NCBI GenBank assembly: GCA_023381645.1
Contig: JAMCRJ010000085.1
Coordinates: 1-18,728, forward strand
Origin: Gammaproteobacteria bacterium
GTDB lineage: Bacteria; Pseudomonadota; Gammaproteobacteria; Acidithiobacillales; Acidithiobacillaceae
Length of the DNA stretch: 18,728 nucleotides
Reading direction: 5' to 3'
Positions within the stretch are counted from its first letter, which is position 1; every line of letters starts with the position of its first letter. The position numbers and the translations under genes are program-made. Below are positions 13,212 through 18,728 of the stretch, piece by piece. The notes under the pieces are model-generated. The model was given only the letters and a program-made list of their open reading frames with translations, did not search any database and had not been told where the DNA came from.

Positions 13212-14036
13212 TTACGCCTGCTGTTTGCGGAATGCGTTTTGCAGGAGCGCCAGAAACACGCCCAGCATCAGGCCACCCAGACCGGCCAGCACCAGAATCA
13301 GCCCGCGTTTGGGCGCGACGGGGATGGGGTCATAACGGGGTGACAGGGTTTGCACCGTGGGACTGGTGTTATTGGGTGCCAGTGCGTTTTCCATATTGGC
13401 GATGGCTGCCTGTATATTGGTAAGCGCGTCGGTGCGCCGAGACTGCTCCAGCAACAGCAAAGTCGACGTCGAATCGGCCTGCCCTTTACCACTTTTGGCG
13501 TTCAGGGAGGTGCGCATACGCTGATACTGCGCCTGCAACCGTGTCAATTGCGCCTGGCGGGTCCCCACGATCTGCTGATAGCGTTGTTGATCCTCCGCCA
13601 GCAGTCGCTGGATGACCCCCTGCAGATACTGCTGCGCCTCTTGTGGTGAGCGCCCCCGGGCCTCCAGGGTCAGGATGGAGCCGTCGGCCTTGTCCGGCGT
13701 CACGGCGTACAGCTTGGGCATCTGCTTTTGTGCCTCCTCGGTATTGACCGGGGTGTATTGGTTCATCAGCCGGCTGGCCAACTGCAGGCCGTTGTCCACC
13801 GGCTGCCCGGCGACCTTGCCGATCTGCACCACGGCCGTGCTCTCATAGATCGTGGGCGCCAGACTCACGTAGGCGGCCGCCAGCCCCAAACAGACCACCG
13901 TGCTGAGAAATACCAGCCATTTGCGTTTGGCGATGATCTCCCACAGGTCGCGCAGGCTGATCTCGTCCTCGGAAATGGTATAAGCGGCATTTGCGCGTTG
14001 GGGCTGTCCGGCTCCGGCGTTATCTTCTATCGGCAT
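13212..14036 (-). CDS. Wzz-like chain-length determinant / polysaccharide co-polymerase
   Basis: This 274-residue protein has two membrane helices, near residues 40-58 (WLVFLSTVVCLGLAAAYVSL) and near the C-terminus (LILVLAGLGGLMLGVFLAL), around a periplasmic part with a coiled-coil stretch. The proline-rich segment DPIPVAPKRG just before the second helix is the Wzz hallmark. No C-terminal tyrosine-kinase domain follows. Known role: sets polymer length together with Wzy. ATG at 14034-14036 has GAGG eight bases upstream; a longer open frame reaching 14222 crosses the divergent promoters and is rejected. It may be the first gene of the minus-strand operon, 75 nt before the regulator. Confidence 0.88.
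   Translation of the reverse strand: MPIEDNAGAGQPQRANAAYTISEDEISLRDLWEIIAKRKWLVFLSTVVCLGLAAAYVSLAPTIYESTAVVQIGKVAGQPVDNGLQLASRLMNQYTPVNTEEAQKQMPKLYAVTPDKADGSILTLEARGRSPQEAQQYLQGVIQRLLAEDQQRYQQIVGTRQAQLTRLQAQYQRMRTSLNAKSGKGQADSTSTLLLLEQSRRTDALTNIQAAIANMENALAPNNTSPTVQTLSPRYDPIPVAPKRGLILVLAGLGGLMLGVFLALLQNAFRKQQA
13696..13725 (+). repeat. Parent copy of the 30-bp repeat, within wzz
   Basis: This is the in-gene partner of the repeat at 13175-13204, 521 bases away in the same orientation, with three differences. Here the segment is coding and not palindromic. Confidence 0.65.
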
Positions 14037-14069
14037 GCGGTATCCTCTGACAAATTCGTACAGCCGCTG

Positions 14070-14078
14070 AGTGTAGCA
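14070..14078 (-). promoter_or_regulatory. Extended -10 promoter candidate for wzz
   Basis: On the minus strand TGCTACACT is an extended -10 (TGn plus TACACT, 4 of 6). No good -35 is seen. A start about 27 nt before the wzz ATG would result. Confidence 0.35.
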
Positions 14079-14107
14079 GCTAAACGTCCAAGCTTGTACC
14101 GGTTGGC

Positions 14108-14147
14108 CCTGCGCGGCTTGACGCGCAGGTACTTTCCCAAGTCTAAT
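14108..14147 (+). promoter_or_regulatory. wbaP promoter with an inverted-repeat operator candidate
   Basis: TTGACG (14118-14123), 18 nt and TCTAAT (14142-14147) form a good promoter toward wbaP. A perfect 8-bp inverted repeat, CCTGCGCG (14108-14115) and CGCGCAGG (14122-14129) with a 6-nt spacer, covers the -35 box, so a repressor or regulator could bind there. Confidence 0.55.
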
Positions 14148-14161
14148 TTCGGCGTCATGAT

Positions 14162-15673
14162 GTGGAGCGACGGAGTGGCGAATGGGCAGTTCTGATCGGT
14201 GAACTCGTGAAATCGGCGGCAACGGGCCGTACCTGTTTGCGTGGACCGCAATGGGTGCCTTATGCGCTGGTGCTGGGCGATGTGCTGGCGCTTTTGGCCG
14301 CCTTTTATCTTGGCCGCCTTTCCCACGCCTTCTATTACCACCTGAGTCCCGGCTGGGTGCTGCTCTACTGGTGGGGGAGCCTTGCGCAAGTCAATGTGCT
14401 TCTGTTCCTGTTGCTGATGGCTCTGGGCATTACCGCCTTCGCCGTCAAGGGGCATTATGCCCGGCGCAAGGCCTTCTGGGACGAGGCTGGTGAAGTGCTG
14501 GGCGTGTTCACGCTCTTGCTGGCGTTGAATGCCACCATTGCCTTTTCCGGCAAATGGCCCCTGTCACGGCTATGGCTTTTTTCCACCTGGGTGCTGGCGT
14601 TGGCGCTGTTGCCCCTGGCCCGATGGCTGGCACACCATATCTTGCAGCGCCTGGGCGTGTGGATGCGGCCCGTGGTGGTCGTTGGCTGCGGACAGAACGC
14701 CGCCGAGGCCATCCGCGCCCTGGACAGCGAACCCATGCTGGGCTACGCCGTGCAACGGGTGCTGACGCCGGGGGGGTGCGATCCGGCTGCTGGCGAACTT
14801 CCCACCCAGGCGCCCATGGAAGCTCTGGGAGACGATCCGTTGGCTACCCTGGCCCGTCTGGGCAAACCCCATGTCGTGCTGGCCCTGGACATGGATCAGT
14901 GGGACGCGCAGGAAAAACTGGTGCGCGCCCTGGGGCTGAGCTACCCCAACCTTACCGTGGTGCCGCCCTTGCGCGGTCTGCCGTTGTTTGGCATGGAGGC
15001 CATGCATTTTTTTGGCCACGAGGTGCTGATGCTGCGGGTGCGGGATAACCTGGCCCGGCTGGGTCCGCGCATCGTCAAACGCTTTTTTGACCTGCTGGCC
15101 GCTTCGTTGCTCGTCGTTCTGCTGTCGCCGCTGCTTCTCTACGTCGCCTGGCGTATACGCAGGGAGGATGGCGGGCCGGTATTTTTTATCCAGGAGCGTG
15201 TGGGCCGAGGGGGTGGCACCTTTGGTTGCCTGAAATTCCGCAGTATGGTGATGGATGCGGAGGACCGCCTGAAACAATACCTGCATAGTCACCCCGAACT
15301 GGCCGCCGAGTACGAAAGAAATTTCAAGCTGCGCAACGATCCCCGGGTGACCCGGATCGGGAAGTTTCTGCGGCGTGGCAGCCTGGATGAGTTGCCCCAG
15401 TTGTTCAATGTGTTGCGTGGCGACATGAGTCTGGTGGGCCCGCGCCCTTTACTGGCGCGGGAGCTTGACCGTTACGGCGACAATATCTGCCTGTATCATA
15501 TGGTTTATCCGGGTATTACCGGTTTGTGGCAGGTCAGCGGCCGTTCCGAGACCACCTTTGACGAACGCGCCTATCTCGACGCCTGGTATATCAAGAACTG
15601 GACGCTCTGGTACGACATCGTCATCCTGCTCCTGACGGTGAAGGTGGTCTTGCGGCGAGAGGGGGCTTATTGA
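14162..15673 (+). CDS. wbaP: WbaP-type undecaprenyl-phosphate sugar phosphotransferase
   Basis: This protein of up to 503 residues has four to five N-terminal membrane helices, a central nucleotide-binding-like domain (VVVVGCGQNAAEAIRAL) and the C-terminal catalytic domain of polyprenyl phosphohexose-1-phosphate transferases: KRFFDLLAASLLVVLLSPLL, GPVFFIQERVGRGG, FRSMVMDAED, LRRGSLDELPQLFNVLRGDMSLVGPRP and YPGITGLWQVSGR. Known role: moves galactose- or glucose-1-phosphate from a UDP-sugar to undecaprenyl phosphate, the first step of repeat unit assembly. The start is uncertain: GTG 14162 is only about 8 nt past the predicted transcript start and lacks a ribosome site, whereas GTG 14207 has GGTGA four bases upstream and would give 488 residues. 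It is divergent from wzz. Confidence 0.9.
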   Translation: MERRSGEWAVLIGELVKSAATGRTCLRGPQWVPYALVLGDVLALLAAFYLGRLSHAFYYHLSPGWVLLYWWGSLAQVNVLLFLLLMALGITAFAVKGHYARRKAFWDEAGEVLGVFTLLLALNATIAFSGKWPLSRLWLFSTWVLALALLPLARWLAHHILQRLGVWMRPVVVVGCGQNAAEAIRALDSEPMLGYAVQRVLTPGGCDPAAGELPTQAPMEALGDDPLATLARLGKPHVVLALDMDQWDAQEKLVRALGLSYPNLTVVPPLRGLPLFGMEAMHFFGHEVLMLRVRDNLARLGPRIVKRFFDLLAASLLVVLLSPLLLYVAWRIRREDGGPVFFIQERVGRGGGTFGCLKFRSMVMDAEDRLKQYLHSHPELAAEYERNFKLRNDPRVTRIGKFLRRGSLDELPQLFNVLRGDMSLVGPRPLLARELDRYGDNICLYHMVYPGITGLWQVSGRSETTFDERAYLDAWYIKNWTLWYDIVILLLTVKVVLRREGAY

Positions 15674-15696
15674 GAGCACCGCGCCAAGTCGCCGCA

Positions 15697-15726
15697 TTGC
15701 TATTGCCTCTGGCTACGGGCTACAAT
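15697..15726 (+). promoter_or_regulatory. pal promoter candidate
   Basis: TTGCTA (15697-15702), an 18-nt spacer and TACAAT (15721-15726, 5 of 6) lie 31 nt before the pal ATG. This would separate pal-cpoB-queE-queC transcription from wbaP. Confidence 0.5.
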
Positions 15727-15757
15727 TCCTCCAAATTTTTCGCTGGGGGTTGAAGAC

Positions 15758-16336
15758 ATGCGTTCTGATTTTCTGAAGGTGGTGGTTGCCGCAGCTGGAG
15801 CGCTGGTGCTGGCGGGCTGTGCGCACAATGTGGGGAGCGGGGCGCCCACGACGGGCGGCGCGGTGGCGCCCGCCAACTCGGCGGCCACGGCTGGTCTTGC
15901 CGGTGAGGGCATCAATGGTCAGAATCTCAACGCCAACGGACCCATCGGCGGTGGCAGCAGCGGCCTGAGTGCGGCTGAACTGGCCGCTTTGCCCCAGAAC
16001 CTGCGGGTACATTTCGCATTCAACAGCAATGCCATGGATGCACATGCGCAACAGATCGCCGCCCAGAACGCGCAGTTCATGGTGGCCCATCCCCATGTCC
16101 GGGTGCGCCTGGAGGGGAATACCGATGATCGCGGCACCCAGGAGTACAACCTGGCCCTCGGTGAACAGCGCGCCGAGACGGTGAAGCAGTTCCTGCAGTC
16201 CCAGGGCGTCAGTGCGGCACGGATCAGTACCGTGAGTTTCGGCAAGGACAATCCCTTGTGTAGCACCAACGACTCCGCCTGCTGGGCCAGAAACCGCCGC
16301 GTGGACTTCGTTTATAGTGGTGGCTATAACGGCTGA
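15758..16336 (+). CDS. pal: Pal, peptidoglycan-associated outer-membrane lipoprotein
   Basis: This 192-residue protein has a lipoprotein signal peptide with lipobox LAGC and Cys21 as the acylated residue. A low-complexity Gly/Ala/Asn linker follows to about residue 75, then an OmpA-like domain: VHFAFNSNAM at 84-93, VRLEGNTDDRGTQEYNLALG at 116-135 and CWARNRRVDFVY near the end. The Asp/Arg residues of this domain bind diaminopimelate in peptidoglycan. Known role: tethers the outer membrane to the wall and works with TolB in the Tol-Pal constriction machine. It is followed by cpoB after 14 nt, as usual, but tolB is not upstream here; wbaP is. Confidence 0.95.
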   Translation: MRSDFLKVVVAAAGALVLAGCAHNVGSGAPTTGGAVAPANSAATAGLAGEGINGQNLNANGPIGGGSSGLSAAELAALPQNLRVHFAFNSNAMDAHAQQIAAQNAQFMVAHPHVRVRLEGNTDDRGTQEYNLALGEQRAETVKQFLQSQGVSAARISTVSFGKDNPLCSTNDSACWARNRRVDFVYSGGYNG

Positions 16337-16356
16337 ACACCAAGGAGCGCATGCTG

Positions 16357-17175
16357 ATGAAACGCTGGCATCTTTATCCCGTCCTTTTCTTACTATGCCT
16401 GAGTCCCTTCGCACAGGCCGAGTCAACCGGCGAGAAAGTGCTGCAGTTGCAACAGCAGATGGCGGTCATGCAGGGCGAACTGAGCAGTCTGGTGGCGGTT
16501 CAACAGGCCAACAAGGGTAGCCAGAGCGCACTGGCCGACCTGCTCGGGCGCACCCAGCATCTGGAGCAGGAAGTGCGCGACCTGCGCGGCGAACTCGACA
16601 CCAAAACCCACGCTCTACAAAATCAACAGCAGTCTACGGCGGCTCAGGTACAGGCCCTGACCGCGCAGCTTACGGGGGGCACGGCGGCAACCGCCAGCAC
16701 CAGCAGCGCGCTGGGCAGTGATGTCGCCATCATCAGTCCGGCCGCGGCCGTCGCCTCCGCGGCGAGCAATACCTCCGCGCCTGCGGTTCAGGGTCTGGGA
16801 CAAGCCGATTATCAACGGGCTTTCGATCTGCTGCGGCAGGGCAAGTACGGATCGGCCGTCACCGGATTGCAGGGCTTCATTCAGAAATACCCGCAGAGCA
16901 GTCTGGTGCCCGACGCCTACTACTGGCTAGGGCAGGCGCAGTACGTGCTGGGCCAGAACGATGCCGCCCTGAAGAGCCTCCATGTCGTGGAGGCGCAGTT
17001 CTCCCAGAGCAGTAAGGCGCCGGAGGCCATGCTGCGGACGGCGGAAATCTATCAGGCCATCGGCCAGTCCGGCAAAGCCCGCACCGTTCTCAGCAAAATC
17101 ATCAGCCAGTATCCGAGCACACCGTCGGCACAGAAGGCCGAGGCGCAGTTACAGGCGTTGCCCGCCGGAAAGTGA
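16357..17175 (+). CDS. cpoB: CpoB/YbgF, Tol-Pal-associated periplasmic coordinator
   Basis: This 272-residue protein has a signal peptide ending AQA before Glu, an N-terminal coiled coil (roughly residues 25-95, rich in Gln, Leu and Glu), an Ala/Ser/Thr-rich linker and C-terminal tetratricopeptide repeats (YQRAFDLLRQGKYGSAVTGL, PDAYYWLGQAQYVLGQNDAAL). Known role: links peptidoglycan synthase PBP1B with the Tol machine during division. Two ATGs are close: 16351 lies only three bases after AAGGAG, whereas 16357 lies nine bases after it and begins MKRWHLYPV, so the second is preferred. Its TGA overlaps the queE start. Confidence 0.92.
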   Translation: MKRWHLYPVLFLLCLSPFAQAESTGEKVLQLQQQMAVMQGELSSLVAVQQANKGSQSALADLLGRTQHLEQEVRDLRGELDTKTHALQNQQQSTAAQVQALTAQLTGGTAATASTSSALGSDVAIISPAAAVASAASNTSAPAVQGLGQADYQRAFDLLRQGKYGSAVTGLQGFIQKYPQSSLVPDAYYWLGQAQYVLGQNDAALKSLHVVEAQFSQSSKAPEAMLRTAEIYQAIGQSGKARTVLSKIISQYPSTPSAQKAEAQLQALPAGK

Positions 17176-17819
17176 TGGAGGGGCGACTCCGCATCACGGA
17201 AATCTTCCACAGCCTGCAAGGGGAAACCCGCAGCGTCGGGCGTCCGGCGACCTTTGTGCGTCTCACGGGCTGCCCTTTGCGTTGCCGTTACTGCGATACC
17301 GCCTATGCGTTTCATGGCGGTGAGTGGCGGCGGATCCCCGAGATTCTGGAACAGGTGCGGGCAGGCGGAAACCGGCTGGTGGTAGTGACGGGTGGCGAAC
17401 CATTGGCACAGGCCGATGTGTTGCCGCTGATGACGCAGCTTTGCGATGCGGGCCATGAAGTTTTTCTGGAAACCAGCGGCGCCCTTTCGCTGGCGGGGGT
17501 GGATGCCCGGGTGGTGAAGGTACTCGACCTCAAAAGCCCCGATTCCGGGGAGTGCGAACGCAATCTCTGGGAAAACCTGCCCTTACTCAACCCGCAGGAC
17601 CAGATTAAATTTGTGCTGTGCAGCCGTGCCGATTACGACTGGGCCAAGGAGGTGCTCGCTCGGGAGGCATTGGCCGAACGCTGCGAAATACTCTTTTCTC
17701 CCAGCCATGGCACGCTCGCCCTGCGCGATCTCGCCGAATGGATGCTCGCCGACCATTTGCCGGTACGCCTGCAGATTCAGTTGCACAAACTGATCTGGGG
17801 CGACCTGCCCGGACACTGA
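17175..17819 (+). CDS. queE: QueE, 7-carboxy-7-deazaguanine synthase (radical SAM)
   Basis: This 214-residue protein has [20 protein letters not shown] at 9-28 and the radical-SAM cysteine motif CxxxCxxC (Cys33, Cys37, Cys40) in [15 protein letters not shown], then [11 protein letters not shown] at about 70-80. Known role: converts 6-carboxy-tetrahydropterin to 7-carboxy-7-deazaguanine in queuosine and other 7-deazaguanine pathways, using a 4Fe-4S cluster and SAM. ATG 17175 shares its A with the cpoB stop (TGATG); a GTG one codon earlier is also possible. queC follows after 2 nt. The link with pal-cpoB is a common gammaproteobacterial gene order. Confidence 0.95.
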   Translation: MEGRLRITEIFHSLQGETRSVGRPATFVRLTGCPLRCRYCDTAYAFHGGEWRRIPEILEQVRAGGNRLVVVTGGEPLAQADVLPLMTQLCDAGHEVFLETSGALSLAGVDARVVKVLDLKSPDSGECERNLWENLPLLNPQDQIKFVLCSRADYDWAKEVLAREALAERCEILFSPSHGTLALRDLAEWMLADHLPVRLQIQLHKLIWGDLPGH

Positions 17820-17821
17820 CC

Positions 17822-18511
17822 ATGCCGACGCCCGCCACACCCGCCATTGTACTGCTCTCCGGCGGACTGGATTCCGCCACCGTGCTGGCGCTCATGCGCC
17901 GGGACGGCTTTGCGGTCCACGCCCTCTCTTTTGACTACGGGCAGCGGCATAAGGAAGAGCTGCGCTATGCGGCGCTGCTGGCGCAGTCCATGGGGGCGGC
18001 CAGCCACCGGGTGCTGCGTATCGATCTGGCGGCCTTTGGCGGCTCAGCGCTGACCGATCCGCAACTCAGCATTCCCGAGACCGGCCTGGCGCCGGGCATC
18101 CCCATCACCTATGTGCCCGCGCGCAATACCGTCTTTCTGTCGCTGGCCCTGGCGCTGGCGGAGGTGCTGGGCGCCAGGGATATCTTCCTGGGGGTGAACA
18201 GTCAGGATTACAGCGGTTATCCCGACTGCCGGGCGGAGTTCGTCCAGGCTTTTGAGGCCCTGGCGCAGGTGGCCACCCGCCTCGGCGATGAAGCCCGCGG
18301 GCCACGTATCCATGCGCCGCTGCAGTTTCTCAACAAGAGCGAGATTATTCGTCTCGGCAGCCGTTTGGGTGTGGATTACGGAATGACCCGCTCTTGCTAT
18401 CAGTTGGATGCCGAAGGCCGGTCCTGTGGTCGCTGTGACAGTTGCCGCCTGCGCCGGGAAGGATTCCGTCAGGCCGGCATCGCCGACCCCACGCCTTATC
18501 AGGATTCCTGA
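17822..18511 (+). CDS. queC: QueC, 7-cyano-7-deazaguanine (preQ0) synthase
   Basis: This 229-residue protein has the PP-loop SGGLDS at 13-18, [11 protein letters not shown] at 37-47, [17 protein letters not shown] at 98-114, [14 protein letters not shown] at 124-137 and four zinc-binding cysteines, Cys192, Cys202, Cys205 and Cys208, in [18 protein letters not shown]. Known role: ATP-dependent conversion of 7-carboxy-7-deazaguanine to preQ0, the step after QueE. ATG at 17822 begins two bases after the queE stop. The frame is open further upstream inside queE but shows no family sequence there. It converges with the tolB-like gene; the hairpin at 18510-18537 begins at its stop codon. Confidence 0.96.
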   Translation: MPTPATPAIVLLSGGLDSATVLALMRRDGFAVHALSFDYGQRHKEELRYAALLAQSMGAASHRVLRIDLAAFGGSALTDPQLSIPETGLAPGIPITYVPARNTVFLSLALALAEVLGARDIFLGVNSQDYSGYPDCRAEFVQAFEALAQVATRLGDEARGPRIHAPLQFLNKSEIIRLGSRLGVDYGMTRSCYQLDAEGRSCGRCDSCRLRREGFRQAGIADPTPYQDS

Positions 18512-18537
18512 GCGCGGCTCCAGCCGGAACCGCGCTC
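18510..18537. terminator. Hairpin between convergent queC and tolB-like genes
   Basis: GAGCGCGG (18510-18517) and CCGCGCTC (18530-18537) form a perfect 8-bp stem with possible further pairing inside a 12-nt loop. There is no T-run on either side, so intrinsic termination is unproven; it may protect 3' ends. Confidence 0.4.
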
Positions 18538-18552
18538 CATCACCGGCTCCGT

Positions 18553-18728
18553 TTAATGGGACCAGGCCGGTTGGCTGTCTTCTCCCGCGTTGCTGTGCAG
18601 AATGGCCATGGTCTTGCCGTCCAGGCTGACCTCGGCCAGCACCTTGCGCCCGCCGCGCTGAGTGCCGTAGAGGATCATCTGGCCGTTGCCGGCGAAGCTC
18701 GGATGATCGCAATTGCCCTGGGCATCCA
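18553..18728 (-). CDS. tolB: TolB-like beta-propeller protein, C-terminal end
   Basis: The minus strand encodes 57 residues before TAA at 18553-18555, including HPSFAGNGQMILYGTQRGG, KVLAEVSLDGK and GEDSQPAWSH at the very end. This matches the last blades of TolB, which in other bacteria closes with xPSFAPNG..L-Y-at..GRGVL...S-DG and a final PAWSP. The start lies beyond the window. Known role of TolB: periplasmic partner of Pal, TolA and OmpA-type proteins. Its orientation, convergent with queC rather than upstream of pal, is unusual. A related TolB-like propeller is possible. Confidence 0.75.
   Translation of the reverse strand, partial: DAQGNCDHPSFAGNGQMILYGTQRGGRKVLAEVSLDGKTMAILHSNAGEDSQPAWSH

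Noticed and set aside
14037..14222. Upstream extension of wzz by 62 codons
   Set aside because: It would cross the divergent promoter region and has no family similarity; the ATG at 14036 has a good ribosome site.
14570..15292. A 240-codon minus-strand open frame
   Set aside because: It is antisense to the catalytic part of wbaP, is rich in Gln and His as expected of a shadow frame, and has no recognisable domain.
15713..16426. A 237-codon minus-strand open frame over pal
   Set aside because: It is the shadow of pal, which has a clear lipobox and OmpA-like domain.
1..18728. CRISPR arrays, rRNA genes and complete insertion sequences
   Set aside because: No regularly spaced repeats, rRNA-like sequence or full transposase gene was seen by eye.

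Overview
The window is proteobacterial chromosome, GC-rich except for one polymerase gene. The order pal-cpoB-queE-queC, a MarR-type EPS-associated regulator and a WbaP-type glycosyl-1-phosphate transferase fit the gammaproteobacterial / Acidithiobacillus range. That placement is inference from gene content and was not confirmed by a search.

Region 1 (about 1-3865) is an accessory island lying directly beyond the 3' end of a tRNA-Lys gene. On the minus strand it carries a Fic protein (cut by the window edge), a HigBA toxin-antitoxin pair, and a Phd/YefM-VapC pair followed by an overlapping third small gene. Between Fic and HigA sit scraps of older genes: the frameshifted 3' end of a ParB-like gene, an apparent IS21-type transposase start, and a fragment of an HNH endonuclease. 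Both toxin-antitoxin loci have perfect inverted repeats in their promoter regions. About 0.5 kb next to the tRNA holds no convincing gene.

Region 2 (3866-4003) is tRNA-Lys(TTT) on the minus strand with a good sigma70-like promoter.

Region 3 (4071-14036, minus strand) is a polysaccharide (O-antigen/EPS) cluster. Read in transcription order it has a Wzz-like chain-length protein, the EPS-associated MarR-type regulator, two tiny ORFs (one the stump of an MNT nucleotidyltransferase), a Wzx-like flippase, a methyltransferase, a GT2, a GT4, a Wzy-like polymerase, a second GT4, then a GT2. That last GT2 gene sits inside the remains of a third GT4 gene, whose 5' and 3' ends flank it. Most junctions overlap by a few bases, indicating a translationally coupled operon. 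The divergent wbaP gene (14162-15673, plus) encodes the initiating phosphosugar transferase. Together they cover lipid-linked unit initiation, extension, flipping, polymerisation and length control; the products are inferred from family only.

Region 4 (15697-18728) is conserved core: pal, cpoB, queE and queC on the plus strand, then the 3' end of a TolB-like gene converging on queC. TolB is normally encoded just upstream of pal on the same strand, so the tol-pal locus looks rearranged here.

The most notable observations are the GT4 gene split around a GT2 gene, a 30-bp copy of wzz coding sequence in front of the regulator gene whose three differences complete a palindrome over the -35 box, and the third gene attached to the Phd-VapC operon.
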